53,520 bases of DNA from Parabacteroides acidifaciens (GTDB lineage Bacteria; Bacteroidota; Bacteroidia; Bacteroidales; Tannerellaceae): assembly GCF_003363715.1 (NCBI RefSeq), contig NZ_QREV01000033.1:1-53520 (forward strand), given 5' to 3'. How positions within the stretch are numbered: the first letter of the stretch is position 1; every line of letters begins with the position of its first letter. Positions 25,159-33,812 of this stretch are shown piece after piece. The notes under the pieces are model-generated. The model saw only the letters and a program-made list of their open reading frames with translations. It made no database searches and was not told the DNA's origin. Position numbers and translations under genes: made by a program.

Positions 25159-25656
25159 TTTATCTGTTACTTTTGGCTTGATCCAAAAGTAACCAAAAGA
25201 TCAAGGCCGAACCTGCTTCGCTACTCCGTTCCCTCCGTTCGCTGTCGCGTCTGAAACTCGCTTCGCTCAAACAGCAGACGCTCCGAGCGCTCACTGCGGT
25301 CTCTGCGCTTTACGCTCACCAGCTTAGGCCGGAGATAGAGCCTGACGGCTCTATTGAGGATTGTGAGACCGACAGTTCCTATGCGATCCCGCATCGAGTG
25401 CGGGAACAAGTTGGCTCTATCCTTGTCCCCGTGCTTGACACGGGGCCGCAAAGAAACAGGCAGTATCGGCCATCCCAAGAGAAAGGCCTAAGCGGACGGG
25501 CGTAAAGCGGAGGGTAAAAGCGAAGCGACAGGAGCCTGCGCTGTCTGAGCGAAACGAGTTTCGCAGGCGACAGCGTAGCCTTTACCCGGAGTAGCCCGGA
25601 CGGTTAAGCCTTGACTTTTTGGTTACTTTTGGGTCAAGCCAAAAGTAACAGATAAA
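25159..25656. repeat. 498-bp element with 55-bp terminal inverted repeats
   Basis: The left end (25159-25213) and right end (25602-25656) are near-perfect inverted repeats starting TTTATCTGTTACTTTTGG. Each end is itself a hairpin: GTTACTTTTGG and CCAAAAGTAAC around a CTTGAT or CTTGAC loop. Inner segments also pair, for example AAACTCGCTTCGCTCA (about 25254) with TGAGCGAAACGAGTTT (about 25546). The interior is GC-rich and unlike the flanks. It resembles a MITE-like element or a large folded RNA; no transposase is present. Confidence 0.75.
25421..25452. repeat. CTTGA-loop hairpin repeat, second 32-bp copy
   Basis: CCCCGTG (25427-25433), CTTGA, CACGGGG (25439-25445). Compared with 18618-18649 the only two differences are C to T and G to A at positions that pair with each other, so the stem is preserved. 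Confidence 0.8.
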
Positions 25657-25822
25657 CCTTCTAATTTTCAATTTTCAACTCTTAACTTTCAACTATCCCC
25701 GGGGGGCTTATTGTATAAAACGTATTTTTTTAATCAGAAAGACATCCAAAACAAAACAAATGTTAATCCACTTTTTTGACCTCAAAAAGAGACTTTTTCC
25801 TCTTTTTTGAGTGTTTTCAACA

Positions 25823-26029
25823 ATTACGACCGTCCTCTTTGCCATTACGACCGTGCTAATGTGTAGTGCACTCGGCACCTCGCGAAGATTAGCACGGTCG
25901 TAATGGCGATTTGGACGGTCATAATTAAAAAGAGGACCGTCTTTAGGGCAAAAAAGGCCCTAAATTTCCTTGCGATATTTGGAACGCCGTCCGTTTTATT
26001 TTCAAATATTCGATTCTCCGGGAGTTAAG
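25823..26029 (+). repeat. 207-bp dispersed repeat, copy 1
   Basis: Almost identical (I count about two differences) to the reverse complement of 53309-53515. The core is an 18-bp perfect stem, CATTACGACCGTGCTAAT (25843-25860) with ATTAGCACGGTCGTAATG (25888-25905), nested inside outer pairs ATTACGACCGTCC and GGACGGTCATAAT, and followed by a TTTAGGGC-A6-GGCCCTAAA hairpin. Weaker similarity between the copies continues to about 26210, including GAAATAGAAAAAC and GGGTTATTGTA. Confidence 0.88.
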
Positions 26030-26262
26030 GTTTTCCACTTTGTCGGCTTATCCGGCATTCGGCAATCAAAAAGAATGCTTTTGGAAACGGTCACGGCACC
26101 TCATTTCTCCCGTTGTCAGAAATAAGGTCCAATCCCGTACAAATAGTCAATCCAAAACGGATCAACTTTTCAGGTGAAATAGAAAAACCGCCGAAAAGGG
26201 GGGTTATTGTATAGTTTAACATATTCACCTGATCGCGATCGCGGGTTTGTTAATGGCACAAA

Positions 26263-26294
26263 TTTGTACATCATACAAAAATCAGCTACATTTG
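26263..26294 (+). promoter_or_regulatory. Promoter of TPR/HTH regulator (TTTG-N20-TACATTTG)
   Basis: TTTG at 26263-26266, 20 bases, TACATTTG at 26287-26294; ATG at 26313. It rules out the in-frame start at 26247, which lies upstream of the promoter. Confidence 0.8.
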
Positions 26295-26312
26295 CAAAAT
26301 CAACATATAAAG

Positions 26313-27968
26313 ATGAGGAACATACTATTATTTATATTTTTGTCAACCTTTTTCTCCTGCCAGAACGATCAAACAGCCCGCCAATTGCTTGACCAAGCTG
26401 AATTATTTATCGAAACGCAGGCAGACAGTACCCGTATGCTCTTGGACAGCATACAAACTCCTGATAATTTAAATGACAAGCTTTTTGCCCGCTGGTGTAT
26501 GTTACAAGGAAAAACAGCAGACAAACTACATGAGGATATGCCTTATGTGGAACAACTTACACGCGCCCTGCAATGGTACACAAAACACGGAACTGCCGAA
26601 CAGCAAGCTTGGATCGGCCTGTATTTAGGTCGCTCGTATGCAGAAGATAAACTTTTCGTACCGGCGACTAACGCTTATTCGGATGCGTTGAAAACAGCAT
26701 TGGATGGGCATATATATAATGTAGCGGGATATATTTGTAGCTATATGGGAGATTTATATACCTATATGGGACAAAGAACCGAAAAACGACGAAAGACAGA
26801 AGAAGCAGCGGGCTATTTTAAAAAGGCTGGAAATATGAGAAGTTATGCGTTTGCGTTGAGAGATATTGCTAAAACCTATTATATGGAAAGCTCCGATTCT
26901 ATAGCCTTAAACTATGTATTAAAAGCTGACTCCATTATTTCAAAGATCGGCAACATAACCGAAATAAATGAAATAACAAATAACTTAGGTATTATATATG
27001 AAGCACTAGGAGAGAGAGATAAAGCTATGCAATGTTATCTAAAATCAATAGACACAACAGACAATGCACCCAATTATTTAGCATTAAGTTCTTTATATTA
27101 TAACAATGATATGCTAGATTCTGCACGATACTATCTAAGAAAAGCTAATAGTCCTACATCTAATCAAGATACGCCTATTGACTGTCTATATATGGGATAT
27201 TTAATCGAAAAAGATGCTAATGAGACTGATAAAGCATTGAATTATTTAGAACAATACATTGAGGTAAAGGATTCTTTATATAACAAAGAGATGCAAGTTG
27301 ACATCATAGATGCTGAGAAACGACATAATCTAACTATTTTGTTTAAACAGAACAAAGAACTTCTTCTCACTAAATATTTATATATTATTCTCTTTTCTAT
27401 TTCAATTATCATTGCTCTAATTGTCTATCTAATTTATCAAACAAGAGACAAAAACAGGCTTCAAAAGATAAATGACCAACAAACCGCATTAGAGCAAAAA
27501 CAAATCAAACTAAGGGAGTTAGAATTAGAAATACAACAAAAAAACTCAAGGCTTGAAGACACAAAAGATATTCTAATAGAAGTAGAGAGAACAAAAATAG
27601 AATTGAACGTTCTTAGAAGTTCTATATTTCAAGCTGCGTTAATCACAAAGCGAATAAAGAAACTTTGTAAAAATGTCACACCCTATAAAGAACAAACATT
27701 AACAACCAAAGATTGGAACAGCCTGACTGCTCTTATCAACATCCTCTATCCCAATGTCGCTCTTTTTATAGAGAAAAATCCATTCAATTTGACGGAAAAA
27801 GAAATCGAAATATGTAGTCTTAGTTTTTTACAACTTGACGTTAAAGAAGAAGCAATCTTATTAGACATAAATCCGGATTCTGTCAGCAAACGCAGACTTA
27901 GAACCCGTCAAAAGCTTAATTTGACCAATTCTGACAAGAGTATTTATACATTTCTCACAACGCTTTAA
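26313..27968 (+). CDS. Membrane-anchored TPR regulator with C-terminal LuxR-like HTH
   Basis: 551 aa from the ATG at 26313. It starts with a lipoprotein-type signal (FIFLSTFFSCQND, Cys 17). TPR-like helices fill residues 25-340 (ARQLLDQAELFIETQADSTRMLLDSIQ, then GDLYTYMGQ, LGIIYEALGERDKAMQCYLKSI). One membrane helix (IILFSISIIIALIVYLIY, near 357-375) is followed by a long coiled coil (QEQKQIKLRELELEIQQKN type, 385-430) and a C-terminal DNA-binding-like domain (NLTEKEIEICSLSFLQLDVKEEAILLDINPDSVSKRRLRTRQKL). Such one-protein sensors, with a periplasmic TPR and cytoplasmic HTH, are frequent in Bacteroidales. It probably controls the DUF3244 and lipoprotein genes that follow. Codon use is more AT-rich than in the housekeeping genes. 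Confidence 0.82.
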   Translation: MRNILLFIFLSTFFSCQNDQTARQLLDQAELFIETQADSTRMLLDSIQTPDNLNDKLFARWCMLQGKTADKLHEDMPYVEQLTRALQWYTKHGTAEQQAWIGLYLGRSYAEDKLFVPATNAYSDALKTALDGHIYNVAGYICSYMGDLYTYMGQRTEKRRKTEEAAGYFKKAGNMRSYAFALRDIAKTYYMESSDSIALNYVLKADSIISKIGNITEINEITNNLGIIYEALGERDKAMQCYLKSIDTTDNAPNYLALSSLYYNNDMLDSARYYLRKANSPTSNQDTPIDCLYMGYLIEKDANETDKALNYLEQYIEVKDSLYNKEMQVDIIDAEKRHNLTILFKQNKELLLTKYLYIILFSISIIIALIVYLIYQTRDKNRLQKINDQQTALEQKQIKLRELELEIQQKNSRLEDTKDILIEVERTKIELNVLRSSIFQAALITKRIKKLCKNVTPYKEQTLTTKDWNSLTALINILYPNVALFIEKNPFNLTEKEIEICSLSFLQLDVKEEAILLDINPDSVSKRRLRTRQKLNLTNSDKSIYTFLTTL

Positions 27969-28108
27969 TTTTTAGCAAATTACATAGCACCCCTGTCTTG
28001 ATAAAACATATCATTGTCCATGCCATACTCCATATAACTATCTGAATACCAAATAAAAAAACCACACAAGAAAAAGACTCTCTGTCCATACCTATTTGAA
28101 CCAAATCA

Positions 28109-28139
28109 TTTGTTAGGGCTATGAAACCCACTACTTTTG
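28109..28139 (+). promoter_or_regulatory. Promoter of DUF3244 gene (TTTG-N19-TACTTTTG)
   Basis: TTTG at 28109-28112, 19 bases, TACTTTTG at 28132-28139. It excludes the in-frame start at 28137 and supports the ATG at 28167. Confidence 0.82.
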
Positions 28140-28166
28140 CCTCATCAAAATTTTAAACAATCCATT

Positions 28167-28532
28167 ATGTCAAAAAACAAATTAAGTTGTATAGTTTTAG
28201 CACTACTTGTTACATTACCAAGTTTCGCTAAAAAAAAGGTACCGCTATCAGGAGTATGGCGAGAACAGTACAAATCTATCATTGTAAAATTACCTATCCA
28301 AGTTTGGGTAGAAGATAACAACGACTCTTTATTGTTAGAATTCTCTTCCTATATAGGAACAGTAGAAGTAATCGTAACAAATTCTACAGGAAACGTGATA
28401 TACAAACAGTCTGTTGATACAAACAGCACATCTTCTACTATCATTGCTTTGAATGAAAAAGTAAAACAAGGTGATGTAATATATATCACAGACGGAAATA
28501 ATATAGCATCTGGAAATCTCTCTAATTATTAA
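28167..28532 (+). CDS. Small exported DUF3244-family protein
   Basis: 121 aa. A signal peptide (LSCIVLALLVTLPSFA) precedes a DUF3244-like domain: VWREQYKSIIVKLPIQVWVEDNNDSLLLEF, then the strand pattern GTVEVIVTNSTGNVIYKQSV and a KQGDVIYITDGNN end. This is a small immunoglobulin-like beta sandwich of unknown function, found beside TPR/HTH regulators in gut Bacteroidales. It is likely a secreted or periplasmic output of the regulator upstream, and is transcribed with the lipoprotein gene 16 bases downstream. Confidence 0.85.
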   Translation: MSKNKLSCIVLALLVTLPSFAKKKVPLSGVWREQYKSIIVKLPIQVWVEDNNDSLLLEFSSYIGTVEVIVTNSTGNVIYKQSVDTNSTSSTIIALNEKVKQGDVIYITDGNNIASGNLSNY

Positions 28533-28548
28533 TTTAATAAACAAAATC

Positions 28549-29652
28549 ATGAAAAGTAAAAACATTATTTTATTGCTTTGCACAAGTACATTGGCATTAG
28601 TATCATGTGAACAAGCAGAGGTAATAGAAGGAACATCTGCTAACATAGGCATATCTCCCTCTATTTCATTAGATGTACCCTATCATGTAGAAAATGATGG
28701 TGCATTAAACTTCAGATCCACAAAAGATTATTTTGAGATATCTGATTCTTTAGCAAAATTATCGGAGAAAGAGTTTAGAAACTGGGAAACATTAAACCAG
28801 TTCGAATCATACCGTACTTATACGGATAACATCATTGAAGCCATTTACACCGCAATGGACGACGCACCTTCAAAAGTCACTGAACTCTTAAAGCAAAATA
28901 AACAATTTGTATATATGACTGAAGATAGCCTTGTATATTCCACTATCCAATCAAGGGCCTATCAAAACATCATCAATAAAAATGGAATCTTTTATATAAA
29001 TGGTATCAAGAACATTGTTGATAGTAAATACATAACTTTAGCAACGACTGATAATTCAAAATCAATCCAGAGAATAGCTTATTTAAATCCGATTTCATCA
29101 AAAGAAAGAAGTGAACAAATCAACTTCGATCTGTTCAGCTATACAAAAAGTGACAATACTAAGCGAGCTTATGCCGAGTGTTATTTAATCAAGAATACAG
29201 CATTTGAAGATAGTCATGGCTCTAATCAAATAATGGTACAATTCCAAATAAAGGTTGATGGCAAAAAGAAACGTCCTACAGGATGGAAGCATTATTCAAC
29301 AGAATATTCAGTATCACAAATAAAAGGTATATTTAATGGCATACCAACCGAAACATATCCTAATGGATACGTAAAATCTTATGGAACAATAACCATTGAT
29401 GCTCCAGCTAAAGTCTCATTAGGAGAAGGTAAAATGGGATTTTACACAAAAAACTTAATGAATTTTTCTGTCCGTAATATGTCAGATCCTTTAAAAGCTC
29501 CTGATTGCATACATTTCAAAGCAGAAACAAGAGGAACTGGACCTGAAGGTGTTGGCTACAATTATTATAAAGGAAAGTACATAACACCACAAAATTGTAT
29601 TAAAGGTGTTGCTGACATTTGCCCCCTCCATCAAAATGTTTATAGCAGATAA
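28549..29652 (+). CDS. Lipoprotein of unknown function
   Basis: 367 aa with a clear lipobox (TLALVSCEQ, Cys 21). Residues 40-110 are helical (DSLAKLSEKEFRNWETLNQFESYRTYTDNIIEAIYTAMDD). The C-terminal half (about 190-360) is beta-rich and Lys-rich with GWKHYSTEYSVSQIKG and three late cysteines (Cys 324, 347 and 356). It somewhat resembles DUF4848-type Bacteroides lipoproteins, but I am not certain. It is second in the DUF3244 operon, so a surface lipoprotein paired with that small protein is a reasonable reading. AT-rich codon use as in its two neighbours. Confidence 0.75.
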   Translation: MKSKNIILLLCTSTLALVSCEQAEVIEGTSANIGISPSISLDVPYHVENDGALNFRSTKDYFEISDSLAKLSEKEFRNWETLNQFESYRTYTDNIIEAIYTAMDDAPSKVTELLKQNKQFVYMTEDSLVYSTIQSRAYQNIINKNGIFYINGIKNIVDSKYITLATTDNSKSIQRIAYLNPISSKERSEQINFDLFSYTKSDNTKRAYAECYLIKNTAFEDSHGSNQIMVQFQIKVDGKKKRPTGWKHYSTEYSVSQIKGIFNGIPTETYPNGYVKSYGTITIDAPAKVSLGEGKMGFYTKNLMNFSVRNMSDPLKAPDCIHFKAETRGTGPEGVGYNYYKGKYITPQNCIKGVADICPLHQNVYSR

Positions 29653-29690
29653 TATAAGAAAATAATTTACAAAAGTCTCCGGTTTACCTT

Positions 29691-29756
29691 AACACGGGAT
29701 GCATTGGATAATCTCTTTTCATTTGAATAATAGTAATCCGAATGTAATCCCGTGTT
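29691..29756. terminator. Hairpin after lipoprotein gene
   Basis: AACACGGGAT (29691-29700) and ATCCCGTGTT (29747-29756) pair perfectly, with partial inner pairing of GATGCATTGGAT and ATCCGAATGTAATC. It is a 66-base imperfect stem with only a short T-run, so it may be a terminator or a structured 3' end. Confidence 0.5.
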
Positions 29757-29855
29757 TCGCACATAATAACATCCTTAAGATTTTTCATGCTGCCATAAAT
29801 AGGGGGATTCAAGAAATTCAAGTCTTACAATATATAACATTAATATTTTAAAGTC

Positions 29856-30542
29856 ATGAAAGTTACAAAATTGTTGATTGCAGCACTGTTCTGTATTTGT
29901 TTTTTTCCAGCAAAGGCACAATGGCGCTTAGGTGCAGAGGCCGGTATCGACCTGTCGAGTGTGAATATCGTAACCAATCATACGCAGATTGGATCTCATG
30001 GGGGATTGACGGTGGATTATGCTTTTAAAAACCGGATCAATCTGTCTACCGGAGTCTTTCATACAATGAAAGGTGCAAATACGATTTGTGCAGACAAACT
30101 CGGATACGAACTGCTTGCCAGATTAGGATATATAGAAATTCCCTTACAGGTCGGTTATCGAATACCGGTAGCATCCAATATCCATCTGACACCTTCTGTC
30201 GGTGCATATTTTGCCTGGGGAGTCAACGGTACGGGTGAGTTTGAAAAAAGCGCCACAGGATATAATCCCAATGAGTCTATGAACGTAACGGAATGGTCCA
30301 ATCCTTTTAAGTCGCATTACTATTATACTACTGAATCGGAAAGAAAGCTCGCTTATGCCTTCAACCGCTTCGATAGCGGATTGCGTTTCGGACTGAATGC
30401 CGAGATCGGACAAATCAGCCTGTCTTTCAACTATGACTTAGGATTAAAAGACATGTGGAAAGGATTCGAGCAGGCCGGGCTTTATAAACAGTTGAGAAAC
30501 CGGAACGCAACTTTGGCAATCGGATATAAGTTTCAGCTATAA
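29856..30542 (+). CDS. Outer-membrane beta-barrel protein
   Basis: 228 aa. A signal peptide (IAALFCICFFPAKA) precedes QWRLGAEAGIDLSSVN and a series of alternating amphipathic strands (GLTVDYAFKNRINLSTGVFHTMKG, LARLGYIEIPLQVGYRIP, NIHLTPSVGAYFAWGVNG), ending with the barrel C-terminus ATLAIGYKFQL with terminal aromatic-x-Leu. It matches the small OMP_b-brl_2-type porin-like family. The cargo or function is unknown. It follows the DUF3244 locus but has its own leader region and returns to the codon use of the core genes. Confidence 0.85.
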   Translation: MKVTKLLIAALFCICFFPAKAQWRLGAEAGIDLSSVNIVTNHTQIGSHGGLTVDYAFKNRINLSTGVFHTMKGANTICADKLGYELLARLGYIEIPLQVGYRIPVASNIHLTPSVGAYFAWGVNGTGEFEKSATGYNPNESMNVTEWSNPFKSHYYYTTESERKLAYAFNRFDSGLRFGLNAEIGQISLSFNYDLGLKDMWKGFEQAGLYKQLRNRNATLAIGYKFQL

Positions 30543-30587
30543 CAACTATTTCCGGAATCGAACATATAGGTACAAAGAGATAATTTG

Positions 30588-30595
30588 TATATTTG
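30588..30595 (+). promoter_or_regulatory. -7 box TATATTTG for aminotransferase gene
   Basis: Matches TAnnTTTG, 27 bases before the ATG at 30623. Confidence 0.55.
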
Positions 30596-30622
30596 CCCCC
30601 CGCAGACTGAAATAATAAACAA

Positions 30623-31798
30623 ATGAAACAGTACAACTTTGACGAGGTCATCGAACGCCGGGGCACCAATTGCATCAAGTTTGATACCTTAAAGGAACGA
30701 TTCGGCAATGAGAACTTGGTTCCCCTTTGGGTTGCCGATATGGATTTCCGGACACCGGACTTTATAGTCGATGCTATCAGGAAACGTTGCGAACACGAGA
30801 TCTTCGGATATACATACGGATCGGACTCTTACTATAATAGTATTATCGAATGGGTGCATTATAAACATAACTGGAAAATACAGCGTGAATGGCTCAGCTA
30901 CATTCCCGGCATTGTAAAGGGAATCGGTTTCGTCCTTCAGTGTTTCACCCAACCGGGCGACAAAGTGATTATCCAGCCACCGGTTTACCATCCGTTCCGT
31001 ATCGTTCCGGAAAGTATGCACCGCGAAGTGGTGTACAACCCGCTGAAAATGGTGGATGGCGTCTATGAAATGGATTTCGACAACCTGGAATCGGTGATCG
31101 ACGATCGGTGCAAAGTCTTGATCCTTTGCAATCCTCATAATCCGGGCGGCATCGTCTGGAAAAAGGATATGCTGGTCCGGTTGGCTGAGATCTGCGCGAA
31201 GCATCATATTTTGGTTATTTCGGATGAGATCCATGCAGAGATGGCCTATCCGCAATATACGCACCATCCGTTTGCAACGGTTTCCGAAGCGGCAGCCAAT
31301 TGCAGCATCACCTTTATGGCACCGAGCAAGACTTTCAATATTGCCGGGATCGTAACCTCCTATTCGATCGTTCCCAATGCCGGGATACGGGAGCAGTTCT
31401 ACTCCTTTATGGAAGCCGGCGAGTTCGGCGACGGAACAATCTTCGCTTATACGGCAACGGAAGCAGCCTATACTTACGGAGCGGAATGGTTACAGCAGAT
31501 GCGGATGTACATAACGGAAAATGTACGTTTCGTGGATGATTACCTGAAAGCCAACCTGCCGAAAATAAAAGCATATCCTCCGCAAGCATCTTTCCTTATC
31601 TGGCTGGATTGCCGCGACTTGAAACTGAGCCAGCCGGAGCTGGTCAGCCTCTTCGAGGAAAAAGCCGGCCTGTTGCTGAACGACGGAAGTATGTTCGGGC
31701 CCGGCGGCGAAGGTTTTATGCGCCTGAACATCGGTTGCCCGCGTTCAGTCCTGAAAACGGCTCTGGAAGCGTTGAAGAAAGCGGTCAATAAGAAATAA
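30623..31798 (+). CDS. MalY/PatB-type PLP enzyme (cystathionine beta-lyase-like aminotransferase)
   Basis: 391 aa, usual length. A fold-type I aminotransferase: NLVPLWVADMDFRTPDFIVDAI near the N-terminus is the MalY/PatB signature; CNPHNPGGIVW and SDEIHAEMAYP bind cofactor; the PLP lysine is in MAPSKTFNIAGI (Lys 231); MRLNIGCPRS carries the substrate-binding Arg. Family members cleave cystathionine to homocysteine, pyruvate and ammonia, and some act as aminotransferases. Cytoplasmic, monocistronic. Confidence 0.92.
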   Translation: MKQYNFDEVIERRGTNCIKFDTLKERFGNENLVPLWVADMDFRTPDFIVDAIRKRCEHEIFGYTYGSDSYYNSIIEWVHYKHNWKIQREWLSYIPGIVKGIGFVLQCFTQPGDKVIIQPPVYHPFRIVPESMHREVVYNPLKMVDGVYEMDFDNLESVIDDRCKVLILCNPHNPGGIVWKKDMLVRLAEICAKHHILVISDEIHAEMAYPQYTHHPFATVSEAAANCSITFMAPSKTFNIAGIVTSYSIVPNAGIREQFYSFMEAGEFGDGTIFAYTATEAAYTYGAEWLQQMRMYITENVRFVDDYLKANLPKIKAYPPQASFLIWLDCRDLKLSQPELVSLFEEKAGLLLNDGSMFGPGGEGFMRLNIGCPRSVLKTALEALKKAVNKK

Positions 31799-31809
31799 AA
31801 TTTATATGA

Positions 31810-31846
31810 AGGGCGGTTCATTTCTGATTCACAGAAGAACTGCCCT
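31810..31846. terminator. Convergent hairpin terminator
   Basis: AGGGCGGTTC (31810-31819) and GAACTGCCCT (31837-31846) pair with one G.U. The right arm overlaps the last codons of the convergent sulfatase-family gene. Bidirectional use is plausible; the minus strand has a downstream AT-rich tail. Confidence 0.6.
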
Positions 31847-33629
31847 CATTCATTCTCCCCAGATAATCACAACGGATGATCATGTCCGAAACGGTCCATG
31901 CATCTTTGGCAAACCGGAGTTCCTCATCCGAAACATCCCCCGCATCTCCTACCACTTTGTAATTCGGATCAATGGCAAAAGCCTTTTTGTCGGGGTCCAG
32001 AATGCTGCGGCCCAATCCTTTCCAGGCATAATTATCCAGCCCGAGAAGGGACAGCAGTGTCGGATAAATATCAACCTGCCCCATCACTTTTTCATAGCGC
32101 ATGCCTACCGGTGAGTTTATTATAATCAAAGGAGTAAACTGCTGATCCGAAACAAGGCCTTTCCCCGCTTTCGTATCACAAAGCATACTCCGTGCATCGG
32201 CAAGGCCTTCGTGGTCACCGGTTACGACAACCATCGTATTATTCAATATCCCCGACTGTTTTAAACGCTCGATAAAAAGACCGATTGCCCTGTCCGTGTA
32301 GTTCGCCATCGTCATATAATCATTCATCCGCTGAGGGATCTCAGCGGAAAAAAATATATTTTTTAATTCTTTCGGCAGAATAAACGGGTTGTGACCGGAA
32401 TAGGTCACACATTGCAGGAACGTATGTCCATCTTTGTTCCATACCACCCCATCTTCTATCTTATCAGCACACTGGCGGAAGAAAGAGACATCTCCTAATT
32501 TTTTATGAGGCCCGACACGCTCATCAAGGATAAAACTTTGTTTATCCAACAGTTGGTCATAGCCAAACATCGGAGCGACAATATTCTGGTTCCAGACAAT
32601 CCTTTTATCAACCGTCATCCCGTATGCCCGTGCTCCCGGATATTTTTCTTTAAACGCCTTAACGACAGAAGGGTAATAAGAAGAGGGAAACTTAGTGCTA
32701 TAGGCACCGTTCGCAATCGGTAACAGCCCCGTATCGAACAGCAGCTGCGCATCGATCGAACGGCCTCCTTTTACCTGTGTCAGGACATAAGGCGCATATA
32801 GCGTGGTCGAGTCTTTCAACAATTTATTCAGATAGGGGGTTATTTCATTGCCTTCCACCGTCTTTTCCAACACCCAACTTTCCAGAGATTCGGCTAAAAT
32901 CAAAATACAATTATCGCGTACCTCGATCTTAACCGGTAACGGTTTCCAGGCCGGTTTATCCGCCAACCAGGTATTGATATGCTTCTCTATTTCGGGCGTG
33001 TACACCACCTGTTCGCGTAAATAATCATAATAAAGCGAACCGAAAACAGTGTACATAGGAGTCCCGCAAGTATGCATATTGGCATTTTGAAGGGATTCGA
33101 AAGCTGCTTTATATCCCCTCTTCATTTCGATCAACCCGAACGAGAGCAGGCCGGTAACCAGAATCAGGAGGAAATAACGCAGCGGGAACCGACTTCCCGG
33201 AACTTCCGCACTTTCATTCCGGCCATATTTCCACCATACAAATCCGGCAAACAGAGTGGAAAGAGGGAAAAACAAATCCATCCACCGCGAAGCATCACAG
33301 ACACTTGCTGTGAAATCTTTCAGATTCCCGGCCAACATATAGCTGCTTAAAGGGATAGCCGTAAAATAAGTCCGGAAATACATCAGGTTGGTAACCAATA
33401 ACAAATCGACCAGTACGAAAATAGCAAGCGTCGTCTTAACCGCCCGGAAACAGACAAGAGGCAATAATAAAACCAATGTCACCAATACAGCATCCAGATA
33501 GGTTTCAATCCTTGAGCAAGAGACAAAGGTCGTCTGCAGGCACCACAGGAAATCAAAAAAGAAGAATTTAGCGACTAAGCAAATGAAAAAAAGATACAGT
33601 ACTTTACTGTAAATTCTATTACCAAACAT
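31818..33629 (-). CDS. LTA-synthase-family membrane sulfatase/phosphotransferase
   Basis: 603 aa. About five membrane helices in residues 1-165 (LYLFFICLVAKFFFFDFLWCL, VLVTLVLLLPLVCFRAVKTTLAIFVLVDLLLVTNLMYF) precede a periplasmic alkaline-phosphatase-fold domain: NCILILAESLESWVLEKT, GGRSIDAQLLFDTGLLP, YSGHNPFILP, VVTGDHEGLADAR. Relatives transfer phosphoglycerol or phosphoethanolamine to envelope glycans. As a Gram-negative lineage member it is unlikely to make lipoteichoic acid; modification of an envelope polysaccharide or lipid is inferred. Confidence 0.88.
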   Translation of the reverse strand: MFGNRIYSKVLYLFFICLVAKFFFFDFLWCLQTTFVSCSRIETYLDAVLVTLVLLLPLVCFRAVKTTLAIFVLVDLLLVTNLMYFRTYFTAIPLSSYMLAGNLKDFTASVCDASRWMDLFFPLSTLFAGFVWWKYGRNESAEVPGSRFPLRYFLLILVTGLLSFGLIEMKRGYKAAFESLQNANMHTCGTPMYTVFGSLYYDYLREQVVYTPEIEKHINTWLADKPAWKPLPVKIEVRDNCILILAESLESWVLEKTVEGNEITPYLNKLLKDSTTLYAPYVLTQVKGGRSIDAQLLFDTGLLPIANGAYSTKFPSSYYPSVVKAFKEKYPGARAYGMTVDKRIVWNQNIVAPMFGYDQLLDKQSFILDERVGPHKKLGDVSFFRQCADKIEDGVVWNKDGHTFLQCVTYSGHNPFILPKELKNIFFSAEIPQRMNDYMTMANYTDRAIGLFIERLKQSGILNNTMVVVTGDHEGLADARSMLCDTKAGKGLVSDQQFTPLIIINSPVGMRYEKVMGQVDIYPTLLSLLGLDNYAWKGLGRSILDPDKKAFAIDPNYKVVGDAGDVSDEELRFAKDAWTVSDMIIRCDYLGRMNEGSSSVNQK

Positions 33630-33678
33630 AAGTAAACACTTTAATTAGACAACACCTATATAACAACGTTTGAGGCGG

Positions 33679-33686
33679 CAAAGATA
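33679..33686 (-). promoter_or_regulatory. -7 box for sulfatase-family gene
   Basis: TATCTTTG on the minus strand, 50 bases before the ATG at 33629. Confidence 0.55.
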
Positions 33687-33770
33687 ACTATATTCTATCT
33701 TAATTCTATCTCAAAACATTACATATCTTTATTTTTCAAAGATTAAGAACGCAAAATCGGAAATTATGCG

Positions 33771-33778
33771 TAAATTTG
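33771..33778 (+). promoter_or_regulatory. -7 box TAAATTTG for slyD-aroC
   Basis: Matches TAnnTTTG, 34 bases before the slyD ATG. Confidence 0.5.
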
Positions 33779-33812
33779 TCATCGTTTTATTTATCACAAA
33801 AACAATTTTATA

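Larger units (their letters stand above)
25014..26262. other. 1.2-kb non-coding, repeat-rich region
   Basis: No protein gene is credible here. It contains the inverted-repeat element at 25159-25656, the 207-bp repeat at 25823-26029 with a diverged extension to about 26210, and AT-rich DNA between them (runs such as TTTTTTGACCTCAAAAAGAGACTTTTT). An 85-codon frame at 25221-25478 lies wholly inside the inverted-repeat element and has only low-complexity Arg/Ser/Glu sequence. Confidence 0.7.

Noticed and set aside
25221-25478. 85-codon minus-strand frame
   Set aside because: Lies wholly within the inverted-repeat element; low-complexity Arg/Ser/Glu sequence arising from the repeat.
26030-26262. 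Possible riboswitch upstream of the TPR/HTH gene
   Set aside because: No known aptamer consensus is visible, and the promoter lies downstream of this stretch, so it is not in the transcript.
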